64,000 bases of DNA from Marinihelvus sp942491555 (lineage in GTDB: Bacteria; Pseudomonadota; Gammaproteobacteria; Xanthomonadales; SZUA-36). Positions 36,597 through 44,065 of the stretch are shown piece after piece. A program made the position numbers and the translations under genes. The DNA lies in the NCBI GenBank assembly GCA_942491555.1, contig CALOBN010000005.1, forward strand, positions 744,001-808,000. The letters are read 5' to 3'. The notes under the pieces were generated by a model. That model saw only the letters and a program-made list of their open reading frames with translations. It was not told where the DNA came from and did no database searches. How positions within the stretch are numbered: the stretch's first letter is position 1; each line of letters begins with the position of its first letter.

Positions 36597-36603
36597 GTTA
36601 AGT
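36597..36603 (+). other. attI: putative attI core site
   Basis: GTTAAGT fits the GTTRRRY core at which IntI cuts between G and TT. It lies 207 bases from the intI start and 10 bases before the first cassette ORF. Position and core match support it; the flanking integrase-binding sites were not resolved. Confidence 0.65.
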
Positions 36604-36612
36604 GACTAGCTA

Positions 36613-36864
36613 ATGCCCCCAGCCGGACAAATCATTTCTTGTTTCCTTTTAGGGGTATCGTTTTGCACAATCGGGTTTCTTGTACTGCGCTTTTACAAGG
36701 AGAAGTTCGTATCGGATGCAGAGTCAATAATTACGACGGATGTAGTTTTCATCATCCTGTTTGGGGAGTGGGGTGCGCCTCCCTTACTTGCGCTTCTAGT
36801 ATTGTTGATCGGCGTTTTTTGTATTTTTATTAGCGGCATGATGGTTTGGCCGCTACTCACCTAG
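36613..36864 (+). CDS. cassette 1: small two-helix membrane protein
   Basis: 83 residues with two strongly hydrophobic segments (about 7-27 and 58-80). No family recognised. It is the first cassette after attI and so the one most likely to be driven by Pc. Its attC begins at about 36892 (ACCTAAC) and is split by an insertion sequence; the other half lies at 38076. Confidence 0.65.
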   Translation: MPPAGQIISCFLLGVSFCTIGFLVLRFYKEKFVSDAESIITTDVVFIILFGEWGAPPLLALLVLLIGVFCIFISGMMVWPLLT

Positions 36865-36891
36865 AGAGTTGAGGGCATGCTGAACCCGTCA

Positions 36892-36900
36892 CCTAACAAG
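36892..36900 (+). repeat. attC 1, left part (split by IS copy 1)
   Basis: ACCTAAC fits RYYYAAC exactly and is followed by AAG, then the insertion sequence. The rest of the site continues at 38076. Confidence 0.8.
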
Positions 36901-36924
36901 CGACTGTGATCCCAGGTCAAGCAT

Positions 36925-37880
36925 TTAGGCCATAGACTTCGTCTCCTGCCAGCACGTTCCGTCTCTGACCATCGCGTTGAGCAGTACGATCATTTTGCGC
37001 ATGCAGGCCACCACGGCTACCTTCCTGTTTTTGCCTTTAGCGACGAGTTTTTGGTAAAAAGCCCGGATGACCGGGTTGTGTTGGATGGCAGATAATGCAG
37101 CCATGAACAACACGGTTCGGACGTGCGCTCGTCCACCGCGGATGCGGCGTTTGCCGCGGTGCTTGCCACTGTCCCGGTTCATGGGTGCCACACCCACCAG
37201 GGCAGCGATCTGTTTGGGGTTGAGTGAGCCCAGCTCACGCAGATCGCTCAGCAGTGTGGTGGACAGCGTGACCCCGACACCCGGCATGCTCTCCGAGGAT
37301 CTGGCGACGCTCTCGCCAGCTGGCCACCTGTTCACTCAGTTCAACAATGCGCCGGTCAACCGATTGCAACTGACGTTGCAGGTGTACGATGGATCGGCGG
37401 ATATCTGCACGCAGGAACGCGGGCATCACCTGCAGGCGATTCTTTTCCATGGTCAGCATGCCGATGATTTGCTTGCGGCGGACGGTTAAGTCTTTGAGCT
37501 TGTAAGTGGTTTCATCGGGCAGCTCACGTATCGGTGGCTGCACGGTGGCGGCATACTGGGCGATCACCCGGCTGTCGAGCTTATCGGTCTTGGCCAGGAT
37601 GCCCAGGGCGCCGGCAAAGCGCCGGATGGCAATGGGCTGCGCGACCACCACGGACACGATGCGCTTGCCGGCGGCGCGGACCAGGGCCTGTTCGTGTCGA
37701 CCGGTGGCTTCGACCACCAGACAGGCAATGGCAGGTACGTGCCAGTTGCCTGAAGCGCCTGGCGGATACCTTCGCGTGTTGTCGACGGTGAAGTGTTGAG
37801 CGTTTTCGTGGCAGTAAAAATCCAGCTGATGTTTGCCCACATCGACACCGATGTGAAGAGACGGAGTGAATTGAGTTCAT
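36925..37880 (-). pseudogene. IS110-family transposase, frameshifted
   Basis: Compared with the intact copy at 44066-45019, this gene has several indels. An extra base right after codon 4 puts the normal ATG out of frame; compensating indels lie around 37740-37785 (protein reads NTRRYPPGASGNW where the intact copy has NTPRGIRQALRQLD); and one extra C lies at about 37293 (CTCTCCGAGG against CTCTCGAGG). The reading is split into 37235-37840 and 36925-37335. The remaining sequence keeps the DEDD-type domain (KTDKLDSRVIAQYA) and the C-terminal Tnp20 domain (IAALVGVAPMNRDSGKHRG). The product should be inactive, though the copy could move in trans with copy 2. Confidence 0.9.
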
Positions 37881-38075
37881 GACGCACCCTTGCTACATTC
37901 GGGCTCTAGGCCCATTCGACTGTTCGCGTGAATGAAACGAGTCGGTGTAGCGCCACGCGCTTGTTAGCGGTCTCAGGGTAACCTGGAGCCATCATTCAAT
38001 CGGGCTGCTACCACCGATCACCTGCTGCATACAGGTGATGGGCCTTACCATATCAAGGGGCCTGATGGAACCATA
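37881..38075 (-). ncRNA. candidate bridge/seeker RNA region of IS copy 1
   Basis: Non-coding leader of the element upstream of the transposase. On the plus strand it contains TCATTCAA (37992-37999), CTTGTTAGC (37960-37968) and CGACTGT (37917-37923). The first is identical to the attC bases right of the insertion point. The second is the reverse complement of the bases left of it (CTAACAAG plus one). The third equals the element's own left end. An 8-bp hairpin ATCACCTG/CAGGTGAT is also conserved. The transcript is predicted, not shown. Confidence 0.55.
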
Positions 38076-38148
38076 CAAGTCATTCAAACCGCAGGCTGCG
38101 CCTGCTCGGACCGCGCTGCGCGCGGCCGCTTAATTTCAAACGTTATAT
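38076..38148 (+). repeat. attC 1, right part
   Basis: CAAGTCATTCAAACCGCAGG at the left, GGCCGCTTAATTTCAAACGTTATAT at the right; core GTTATAT at 38142-38148. Same sequence type as attC 6-8. Confidence 0.85.
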
Positions 38149-38164
38149 GTGCCTCGGAGCATGA

Positions 38165-38503
38165 ATGTACCTGATAGGCAGGAACTTTCCCGAATTGGCG
38201 GGATTTTCGGAAAACGAGAAACGTGAAATTCTGCGCCGTGCCTGGCATGAAAGACGTGGTTACTTATATCTCACTTCAGTCCTAGTCGTATTTATCCCCG
38301 GCTTTGGTCATATGGTCGAAAGGTATCAACATCTTTCGATTGCCTTGATCATGTTAATAGGTGGGCTAATGGGGGCGGTCTTTGCGCTTATTTTCTTGTT
38401 CATAATTCTCAATACGGCAATTAGGGCCGAAGTAAGGAAAATTGCGGCGGAGACATATAACAAATCATTTAAGACGGACGCCGGCGATGCCGGCGCCGCT
38501 TAA
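38165..38503 (+). CDS. cassette 2: two-helix membrane protein
   Basis: 112 residues with an N-terminal charged segment and two membrane helices (about 34-52 and 58-86). Family not recognised. The last 14 residues (NKSFKTDAGDAGAA) are encoded by attC 2, so the stop codon lies inside the recombination site. ATG start 23 bases after the attC 1 core. Confidence 0.65.
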   Translation: MYLIGRNFPELAGFSENEKREILRRAWHERRGYLYLTSVLVVFIPGFGHMVERYQHLSIALIMLIGGLMGAVFALIFLFIILNTAIRAEVRKIAAETYNKSFKTDAGDAGAA

Positions 38504-38517
38504 CTCAAACGTTAGGT
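38455..38517 (+). repeat. attC 2 (63-bp type)
   Basis: Starts ATATAACAAATCATTTAAG, centre CGGACGCC GGCGATGCC GGCGCCG, core GTTAGGT at 38511-38517 (perfect GTTRRRY). Confidence 0.9.
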
Positions 38518-38520
38518 GCT

Positions 38521-38823
38521 ATGAAGTTTGCGGGCATTGAGTTTGGCGAGGAGGAACTGAGGTTTATCGCAGGCCTCGATTACGGTAAGGATGTCGATAA
38601 ACACTATCAGGAGCTTCGGAAAGTACTCCTCGATCAACACGGCCTAGTCACCAAAGAGCAAGTTTGGTTCCCGTACGAGGTCATAGAGTTGGGTGCCAAC
38701 CATATGCAGCCAGGCCAAGAGAATTTGGCCTTGTGTACATGTTTGGTTGCTCATGCAATCATCCGTGGCGTAGATCTCAGCACCGACGTGGAGTACAAAT
38801 TTGATTCGCACGCGTGGGAGTAG
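38521..38823 (+). CDS. cassette 3: soluble acidic protein of unknown function
   Basis: 100 residues, no membrane segment or signal peptide, acidic overall, with a Cys pair in LALCTCLVAHAII. No family recognised. The ATG starts 4 bases after the attC 2 core, so a cassette-internal ribosome site is lacking; translation may depend on sequences in the preceding attC. Confidence 0.6.
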   Translation: MKFAGIEFGEEELRFIAGLDYGKDVDKHYQELRKVLLDQHGLVTKEQVWFPYEVIELGANHMQPGQENLALCTCLVAHAIIRGVDLSTDVEYKFDSHAWE

Positions 38824-38872
38824 CTGTTGCCGATTGAGTTGCGTGAGACAAAGCTAGGTTCCAGTAAGCTTG

Positions 38873-38954
38873 CACTAACAAATCGCTCGGGACGCTCCGG
38901 CCTTCGGCCTCCACCGGACGCGCTAAAGCGCGCCGCTTAGCTAAGACGTTATGC
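38873..38954 (+). repeat. attC 3
   Basis: CACTAACAAATCGCTCGGG at the left, CGCCGCTTAGCTAAGACGTTATGC at the right; core GTTATGC at 38948-38954. The central stem differs from the other sites. Confidence 0.88.
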
Positions 38955-39141
38955 AGTCATGAGAAAATGGGCTGTCGTTGGACATCTCGGGGGACCGTGG
39001 CGGCTAGCGAGCGGGCGACCATCACATCACTTTGGCTAAAGGGCGGGGATAAGCCCTGAATGGTATCGCCCGTTTTTTGAAGACCAGCTGCCCTTAGGCC
39101 TGTTTTTTCTGGAATCTTTTATCGCCCGGTTACCTTGCCTA

Positions 39142-39390
39142 TTGATCGCGATGCTGATCGGGTTGGCCTTTAGGAGGATTTCCGATAAAGAGGCCATTCC
39201 AGCTGCGTTGCTAGGCGCCTTTATTTCGTTGGTTTATGTGGCCGTCGACTCAGCGGCTAATGGGTATCCAAGCGCATTTCTAGATCTTAATGTGCTTGTC
39301 GTTATCGGCCTCTTGCCGCTTGGCGTGTTTTTGACACAGCTGCATAACAAGTCATCCAACGCGGACACCGGCTCTGCCGGTGCCGGTTAA
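39142..39390 (+). CDS. cassette 4: small membrane protein, start uncertain
   Basis: 82 residues from a TTG start (an ATG 9 bases later is an alternative), with two or three hydrophobic segments. The same frame is open upstream to about 39041 and reads like coding sequence (WYRPFFEDQLPLGLFFLES), but no ATG/GTG is found there. The gene may be 5'-truncated or start at a rare codon. The last 14 residues (NKSSNADTGSAGAG) are encoded by attC 4. No family recognised. Confidence 0.5.
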   Translation: MIAMLIGLAFRRISDKEAIPAALLGAFISLVYVAVDSAANGYPSAFLDLNVLVVIGLLPLGVFLTQLHNKSSNADTGSAGAG

Positions 39391-39405
39391 TTCAAAACGT
39401 TATCT
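39342..39405 (+). repeat. attC 4 (63-bp type)
   Basis: GCATAACAAGTCATCCAACG, centre CGGACACCGGCTCTGCCGGTGCCG, core GTTATCT at 39399-39405. Confidence 0.9.
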
Positions 39406-39427
39406 GTACTGGTCCACGAGCAACGCT

Positions 39428-39649
39428 ATGCATAACGACGGAACTATATGTCTTGAAGGAACGAGCTCTGTCCCACAAGAGTTTGAGCCGTGTTGCACGT
39501 TGTTTGAAGCAGGAGTGTCGCGCTGCAGCCACGATATACGTTACGAATGGTTGTCGGGGCCTGGGATTTGGGTTATCGCAATTGCTGAGTCTGCTGGTGG
39601 TGGGGGTATTGAGATTTCATTCTGTCCTCATTGTGGCGTGAGTCTGTAA
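39428..39649 (+). CDS. cassette 5: small protein with C-terminal CPHCG motif
   Basis: 73 residues from ATG 39428; an upstream in-frame extension would run back into attC 4. Six cysteines, including the C-terminal FCPHCG pair, suggest metal binding. No signal peptide. Family not recognised. Confidence 0.6.
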   Translation: MHNDGTICLEGTSSVPQEFEPCCTLFEAGVSRCSHDIRYEWLSGPGIWVIAIAESAGGGGIEISFCPHCGVSL

Positions 39650-39685
39650 GTGGAGCGCTAGGATGACTGCCAGTTTGGGAAGGAC

Positions 39686-39774
39686 AGATAACAAATCGTT
39701 CAAGTACGTTCCGCCCTGGCGGGGCCTCCACCAGACGTCTGCTATGCAGCCGCTGCTTAACTAAAACGTTATCT
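39686..39774 (+). repeat. attC 5
   Basis: AGATAACAAATCGTTCAAG to AACTAAAACGTTATCT; core GTTATCT at 39768-39774. About 89 bp with a distinct centre (CCGCCCTGGCGGGG). Confidence 0.88.
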
Positions 39775-39778
39775 TGTC

Positions 39779-40156
39779 ATGCGCAGATCCAGTATGAAGT
39801 TTTTGCGGAAATGGTGGATTTCTGGATTACTTTTGGTGTTGGCAATTTCCGGTCTGTTGTTAATGCCCTATTTTGCCTCGAACACGGGCGGACCGTCATT
39901 CCAAAAGCCAGTGGTTGTTTCAGAGGGTGCCACGCTGTTTGATTTTACTCCCAGAAAAGCTGCTTCGTAACTGACAGGGATTCTGAGACCCTGACTGAGA
40001 GGTACGAATGGAATTTCTTCACTTCCGCTCTTGGATTGTGAATGGTCGTACAGCGATGGATTCCCCAGTGATCTCGTCAAGAGAAACTACCAGTTCGTCA
40101 ATCTAGAGGATGGCTCCCAGATTCTGGTAGAAGTTAAGTACATTCGCGACCAGTGA
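39779..40156 (+). pseudogene. cassette 6: membrane-anchored protein broken by frameshifts
   Basis: The first 63 codons (39779-39970) give an N-terminal membrane anchor (WWISGLLLVLAISGLLLMPY). Just before the stop, another frame continues with SCFVTDRDSETLTERYEWNF. After about 40040 a third frame reads WSYSDGFPSDLVKRNYQF and ends at TGA 40154-40156. The three pieces look like one former protein of about 125 residues with two indels. Family not recognised. A genuine 63-residue protein is the alternative. Confidence 0.55.
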
Positions 40157-40183
40157 TGAAATCATTCTGAAAATGAGTGTGCA

Positions 40184-40261
40184 AGATAACAAGTCATTCA
40201 AGTACGCAGCCAAGGGCTGCCGGACCGCGCTCCGCGCGGCCGCTTAATTCGAACGTTATGC
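40184..40261 (+). repeat. attC 6 (78-bp type)
   Basis: AGATAACAAGTCATTCAAG, centre CGCAGCCAAGGGCTGCCGG, right CGGCCGCTTAATTCGAACGTTATGC; core GTTATGC at 40255-40261. Its left half is exactly the AACAAGTCATTCAA sequence the IS elements use, but it is empty. Confidence 0.92.
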
Positions 40262-40270
40262 CAAGCAAAA

Positions 40271-40762
40271 ATGCCACCACCAGCTAGTTCAGAAGAACGG
40301 GATATTGCGCTTGGGGAGTTCCAAGCATTCATGAAGTCTGGAGATCCAGATGGCGAGCCTCCAGGTTACTGGGTGGAAGAAGATTCAAACTTCCTTGGCG
40401 GTCTTCTTGGGACGCTGTTTCATTTTTTCTTGGCAGTCATTAGGTACTTTGTATTCAAACTCCGTTTCTGGTCTGGTGTCCAATGGATAGCAAAATTGCG
40501 AATTAAAACCGACCAGTTTTCAATAGAGCCTGGACAGTGTGGTTTAAACGTTGCTTATACCTATTTGGGTTTAAGCCGACTTAAGAAGCAAGATATCTTG
40601 GGTGCAGTTGAGGCGCTTAGGCTCTCCGGGTTGGTCTGGCCATGCCCGCACAATACGACCTTCGGCCTTAAAAGAGGTCTAGCGAACGCATTGAAGCCTT
40701 ATCCTGAGGCACAAAGGGTGATTGATGAGTACTTTCAGATTGTTGCAGCATTCAAGGCATAA
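40271..40762 (+). CDS. cassette 7: membrane protein with TPR-like C-terminal part
   Basis: 163 residues with an acidic N terminus, one hydrophobic segment at about 43-65 (GGLLGTLFHFFLAVIRYFVF), then a helical region (AYTYLGLSRLKKQDILGAVEALRLS) that resembles one or two TPR repeats. No family recognised. The stop lies in attC 7. Confidence 0.65.
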   Translation: MPPPASSEERDIALGEFQAFMKSGDPDGEPPGYWVEEDSNFLGGLLGTLFHFFLAVIRYFVFKLRFWSGVQWIAKLRIKTDQFSIEPGQCGLNVAYTYLGLSRLKKQDILGAVEALRLSGLVWPCPHNTTFGLKRGLANALKPYPEAQRVIDEYFQIVAAFKA

Positions 40763-40836
40763 CAAATCATTCAAGCCGCAGCCTACGGCTGCTCGGACCG
40801 CGCTTTGCGCGCGCCGCTTAACTTAAAACGTTATGC
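40757..40836 (+). repeat. attC 7 (78-bp type)
   Basis: GCATAACAAATCATTCAAG to GCTTAACTTAAAACGTTATGC; core GTTATGC at 40830-40836. Confidence 0.92.
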
Positions 40837-41165
40837 ATGCAATGAAAGCTCCAAAATTTTCTTATCCAAAGTGCCATGAACCGGTGCCAAAGTATAAGTC
40901 TCTCTATTTGAATCGCTGGACCAAAATCAGCTGTGCTGCATGTGGCGCAAAAATTATCGCCAATCAGAAAACTCTAACGTGTTTCGCGATGGTCGGTGGC
41001 ATGGCCGGAGCATTGTTAGGTGTAAGCTACTCAAGAACCACATCAACAGATGGGTGGCTAACAAGTCCGTTGGGCTTATCAGCCTCTTTGTTATTGCTGG
41101 TTATTGTTCTCTCCGCTGTTTCCGTTCGGTTCGTTGGTTTTTCGGAGGCATCTGATGATGCATAA
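40833..41165 (+). CDS. cassette 8: zinc-ribbon membrane protein (paralogue of cassette 17)
   Basis: 110 residues. The N-terminal part has a cysteine near residue 14 (KCHEPVPKYKSLY) and a CAACGAK pair, where the paralogue has CPRCHEP and CAACDAK, so the upstream CxxC has lost its first cysteine here (SYPKC). Two membrane helices follow (about 51-66 and 80-102). The ATG at 40833 lies inside the attC 7 core (GTTATGC); an ATG at 40842 is an alternative start. The copy at 47426 is clearly homologous over the whole length. Family not recognised. Confidence 0.65.
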   Translation: MHAMKAPKFSYPKCHEPVPKYKSLYLNRWTKISCAACGAKIIANQKTLTCFAMVGGMAGALLGVSYSRTTSTDGWLTSPLGLSASLLLLVIVLSAVSVRFVGFSEASDDA

Positions 41166-41237
41166 CAAATCATTCAAGTACGCAGCCGGGGCTGCCGGAC
41201 CACGCTGCGCGCGGCCGCTTAATTGAAAACGTTAGGT
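41160..41237 (+). repeat. attC 8 (78-bp type)
   Basis: GCATAACAAATCATTCAAG, centre CGCAGCCGGGGCTGCCGG, core GTTAGGT at 41231-41237 (perfect GTTRRRY). Confidence 0.92.
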
Positions 41238-41254
41238 TTACATAGCAGATCTTC

Positions 41255-41632
41255 GTGGCACAGCACATCATCACAAAAGAAGAAGCTGAAGTTTTGAAGG
41301 CCGCATTGGTGGAGCGTGGAGAATTGAAGTTTCCATTGGGAAGTCTGGTATCGGGCAGTCTTTGCGGCACGATCTACGGAATCAAACGACGAACCACTCC
41401 GTTCGTACCAAAGTTTCGTACGCGATTATTGGCGAAGGCAAGTGACGGCTTTGCAAGCGTGTTGGCTTTTGTGTTGTGGATCGGCCCGGATAAAGTAGAT
41501 GTCTGGAGTAGCCCTGAAATCAAGAATGGCAAGCTAGGTAAGACACAATTTCATATGAGGTTTAAACCTAACAAAGCGTTAAAGTGTTCCCCTGCGGGGC
41601 CGGACGCAGCTGCGCTGCGCCGCTTAACTTAA
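41255..41632 (+). CDS. cassette 9: soluble basic protein of unknown function
   Basis: 125 residues from GTG 41255. Lys/Arg-rich, no membrane segment; an internal hydrophobic strand (SVLAFVLWIGPDKVDVW). The last 22 or so residues (NKALKCSPAGPDAAALRRLT) are encoded by attC 9. Family not recognised. Confidence 0.55.
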   Translation: MAQHIITKEEAEVLKAALVERGELKFPLGSLVSGSLCGTIYGIKRRTTPFVPKFRTRLLAKASDGFASVLAFVLWIGPDKVDVWSSPEIKNGKLGKTQFHMRFKPNKALKCSPAGPDAAALRRLT

Positions 41633-41642
41633 AACGTTATAT
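41566..41642 (+). repeat. attC 9
   Basis: ACCTAAC (perfect RYYYAAC), AAAGCGTTAAAGTG left half, right CGCCGCTTAACTTAAAACGTTATAT; core GTTATAT at 41636-41642. Confidence 0.9.
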
Positions 41643-41665
41643 GCTGATGGCCACGCTGAATCGTA

Positions 41666-41965
41666 ATGGGTGACTTATTCTATTTCGCACTTGCATACGG
41701 TTTAGCGGGAACCGTCCCATTGTTGCCTCTTTTTATATACACCAAGGTTTCTCCTAAACTATTTCTGTTGTCTATACCCTTTTTGGCCTTTGTCATGTTG
41801 CCCGTTGCAGCGGCAAGTGTTGCTTTTTCTCGGGGAGTAACTTTTCTGGATGCACTGACCCTCAATATTCCTGGCCCGCCTCCTTTTAGATCTCTAGTAG
41901 GGACTTATACGATGCTAATTTGGTGTATCGCTACAGCTGTTGTGCTGCTTTCATTGCACAATTAA
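41666..41965 (+). CDS. cassette 10: three-helix membrane protein
   Basis: 99 residues, hydrophobic throughout, helices at about 5-25, 31-52 and 75-96. ATG start 23 bases after the attC core. Family not recognised. Confidence 0.65.
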   Translation: MGDLFYFALAYGLAGTVPLLPLFIYTKVSPKLFLLSIPFLAFVMLPVAAASVAFSRGVTFLDALTLNIPGPPPFRSLVGTYTMLIWCIATAVVLLSLHN

Positions 41966-41981
41966 TATGGAAGCATTCAGC

Positions 41982-42044
41982 ACATAACAAGCCATCTAAC
42001 ACGGACGCCAGCGATGCTGGCGCCGGTTAATTCAAACGTTATGC
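41982..42044 (+). repeat. attC 10 (63-bp type)
   Basis: ACATAACAAGCCATCTAACA, centre CGGACGCCAGCGATGCTGGCGCCG, core GTTATGC at 42038-42044. Confidence 0.92.
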
Positions 42045-42135
42045 GATTGGCTCGTTAGCACTGAACAAGTTTTCCTAATTAATCTGAAGAAGAATGGCGA
42101 TGTGAAGCATTTTCGCTCTCCCGTAAAAAGGAGCG

Positions 42136-42320
42136 ATGAATGCCAGAACCGCAGTAAAGCTTCTGCGGAAAGACTTTGGAAACAAGTTCGAATGAAAGGA
42201 AGCCACCGATAATTCAAACATCCGCAGAAACCTGGACTCGTTATCGTCCCAGGCAAGCTTGGTGATAATCTTGCAGCAGGGACACTAAATAGCATTTATA
42301 AGCAAGCTGGCTGGAAATAG
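42136..42320 (+). pseudogene. hicA: cassette 11: hicA toxin, broken
   Basis: HicA mRNA-interferase remnant. From ATG 42136 the frame reads MNARTAVKLLRKDF. One base is missing at about 42176, after which another frame continues with WKQVRMKGSH. There follows an in-frame TAA in place of the Gln of the conserved SHRQF block, then FKHPQKPGLVIVPGKLGDN and LNSIYKQAGWK up to TAG 42318-42320. The GSH-x(3)-F motif around the catalytic histidine is recognisable. Two lesions make a working toxin unlikely. AAAAAGGAG is a good ribosome site 5 bases before the start, so the gene was once functional. Confidence 0.85.
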
Positions 42321-42329
42321 AGGTGATTC

Positions 42330-42542
42330 ATGAAATACGCTGTAGTTATCGAAAACGCTGGCACTAATTTTTCGGCCTACGTGCCAGACCTCCTCGGTTG
42401 TATCGCTACTGGCCGGTCAATCAAAGAAACTGAGAATGAAATACGTTCTGCCTTACAGTTTCATCTGGAAGGAATGAAGAAGAACGGTCTTCCTATTCCA
42501 AACCCGAGCAGCGCCGTCGAGTACGTGGAAGTTGCCGCATAA
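42330..42542 (+). CDS. hicB: cassette 11: HicB-type antitoxin
   Basis: 70 residues with the HicB fold: MKYAVVIENAGTNFSAYVPDL, LGCIATG, SIKETENEIRSALQFHLEGM. No C-terminal DNA-binding domain is present, so it is the short form that only binds the toxin. AGAGGTGATT gives a ribosome site. It is intact although its hicA partner is broken. A closely similar copy lies at 48106. Confidence 0.88.
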   Translation: MKYAVVIENAGTNFSAYVPDLLGCIATGRSIKETENEIRSALQFHLEGMKKNGLPIPNPSSAVEYVEVAA

Positions 42543-42610
42543 TAAAACGTTTAAGAACGTGCGCTTCGCTCACCAGACGCCTTCGGCGCCGCCTGATTTG
42601 AACGTAATGC
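42537..42610 (+). repeat. attC 11 (degenerate)
   Basis: GCATAATAAAACGTTTAAG and CGCCGCCTGATTTGAACGTAATGC. Both outer boxes have substitutions (GCATAAT, GTAATGC), so recombination here should be poor. Confidence 0.75.
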
Positions 42611-42705
42611 AGCGTGGAAGCGCAGTCGTTATTGTTAGATTGTTTCCCCCGAGGCGGACATTTCGAAATTGACGCATATCAGAGGTTTTACCTTTGGGAG
42701 GAAAA

Positions 42706-43167
42706 ATGACACTCAGTAGTTGGCTTGTACTGCACTTTTTACTCGTATCAAGTACCTCTGTTTCGGCGCTGGAAGAAGAATCAACGTTCGGATTTATCGC
42801 GCTTCCGGCCACAGACATGCAGTTTGACACCGTACCTGATGTACCAGGGCTAGGTTACGCAGTTTTGTCAGGCGATCCCGATAGCGCTGGGGTTTATGTT
42901 ATTCGTCTTAGGCTTTCACCGGGCCTTACATTTCCTCCTCATTCTCACGACCAAGATCGACATGTTACGGTGATATCTGGCGTCTGGGCGTTTGGAACCG
43001 GCTACTCGGGAAAATGCAGTAGCACGATACCTATGACAGCTGGCGCGTATGTGATGCAACCGAAAGGAGCAGTCCATTTTGACGGTGCGTGCGGCGAAGA
43101 ACCAGTCGAAATTCAGATCAGCGGGTTAGGGCCGGTCTCCACTACATGGGTTGAGCAGATTGAATAG
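42706..43167 (+). CDS. cassette 12: exported cupin-domain protein
   Basis: 153 residues from ATG 42706, with GGGAGGAAA as ribosome site (an upstream TTG is ignored). Signal peptide at 1-21 (LSSWLVLHFLLVSSTSVSA). A single cupin barrel follows: PPHSHDQDRHVTVISGVW is the metal-binding motif 1 (two His, Gln/Glu region) and GAYVMQPKGAVHFDG is motif 2. Likely periplasmic; enzymatic or sugar-binding role unknown. Confidence 0.8.
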   Translation: MTLSSWLVLHFLLVSSTSVSALEEESTFGFIALPATDMQFDTVPDVPGLGYAVLSGDPDSAGVYVIRLRLSPGLTFPPHSHDQDRHVTVISGVWAFGTGYSGKCSSTIPMTAGAYVMQPKGAVHFDGACGEEPVEIQISGLGPVSTTWVEQIE

Positions 43168-43200
43168 CGACCAATCAGAATGCAGCAAATTGAGTTCGCC

Positions 43201-43263
43201 GCATAACAAATCATTCAATACGGACGCCTACTTCATAGGCGCCGCTTTTCTCAATCGTCAGGC
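43201..43263 (+). repeat. attC 12 (63-bp type, damaged core)
   Basis: GCATAACAAATCATTCAATA, centre CGGACGCCTACTTCATAGGCGCCG. The right end reads TCTCAATCGTCAGGC, so the core is GTCAGGC instead of GTTAGGC (43257-43263). Confidence 0.82.
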
Positions 43264-43368
43264 ATACAGGTGGAGCTGCTGCAAGCGTTTGACTGCTAGC
43301 GGCCCAAAGCGGCCGTTCGAAATCCAGTATCTCAGGGCTGAACATAGGGCCGAGCGGAGCATTTTGTA

Positions 43369-43851
43369 ATGAAGAAGACCACACAGTTTCTGATTTTGTT
43401 CTCGCTTTGTGTATTGCAGACCGCAAACGCAAACGATGCGGACCGATTCGTTGGAACGTGGGCGCTAGGGGCGATTGAGTCGAAGTCCGAATCCGGTGTT
43501 TGGGAGAAAATAGAGAGGTGGGGAGACAACCCATTCGGCGTACTTATGTATGACTCCTTCGGGAACATGGCCGTGCAACTCGCATACGAGGAGCGAGTTG
43601 CCGAGAGCGGAGCCGTCCCGAACAGCGAGATCGTTGACGGTTTCGTAGCCTACGTTGCTACTTATGATGTCGATGCTGACAATGGAACAGTGACTCACCA
43701 CAGGTTGTTCCACACGAATCCGGAGGCAGACGGCCTATCGGTGGTTCGATTTTACGAGTTTGGCAATAGGTCATTGACACTGACTTTGGCGCCAGACCGC
43801 AACCGTCGCTTAACGTGGATTCGACAAGACACGAAACTCAAAGGTAAGTGA
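43369..43851 (+). CDS. cassette 13: exported lipocalin-like protein
   Basis: 160 residues. Signal peptide at 1-21 (TTQFLILFSLCVLQTANA). The mature part resembles lipocalin-like domain proteins: FVGTWALGAIESKS at the start, NPFGVLMYDSFGNMAVQL, and a C-terminal RSLTLTLAPDRNRRLTWIR strand. Probably periplasmic; ligand unknown. Start ATG 43369. About 100 bases between attC 12 and this start hold no ORF. Confidence 0.75.
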   Translation: MKKTTQFLILFSLCVLQTANANDADRFVGTWALGAIESKSESGVWEKIERWGDNPFGVLMYDSFGNMAVQLAYEERVAESGAVPNSEIVDGFVAYVATYDVDADNGTVTHHRLFHTNPEADGLSVVRFYEFGNRSLTLTLAPDRNRRLTWIRQDTKLKGK

Positions 43852-43920
43852 CCGCAACGGGCTGCAGGCGGTCGTTCCGCGTGTTCCTGGATAGAGACTC
43901 AGATGATCGAGTGCGCTGAT

Positions 43921-44041
43921 GCCTAACAAAAAGTTGCAATCGCCTTAGAAGTCTACGTTTACCCGGTGCCATTCGTGGAATCGGGTGAAGAAGTCATTTT
44001 AAAGGTCATCATTCCCAGCCGTAATGCTTGCGGCTAACAAG
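43921..44041 (+). repeat. decayed attC material and attC 13 left part
   Basis: GCCTAACAAAAAGTTGCAATCG at 43921 looks like an attC left end, and CCGTAATGC at 44020-44028 like a damaged core, but the bases between them do not fold like the neighbours. GGCTAACAAG at 44032-44041 is the left part of the attC interrupted by IS copy 2. Confidence 0.5.
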
Positions 44042-44065
44042 CGACTGTGATCCCAAGTCAAGTAT

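Larger units (their letters stand above)
36901..38075 (-). mobile_element. IS110-family element, copy 1 (inactive transposase)
   Basis: About 1175 bp. It starts CGACTGTGATCCCAGG and ends GGAACCATA at the CAAG of the attC. It is nearly identical to copy 2 at 44042. It has no terminal inverted repeats and makes no clear target duplication, as expected for IS110/IS1111 elements. It interrupts attC 1 after TAACAAG, the same point as copy 2 in another attC. The transposase gene is frameshifted, and a roughly 195-bp non-coding leader precedes it. Confidence 0.9.
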
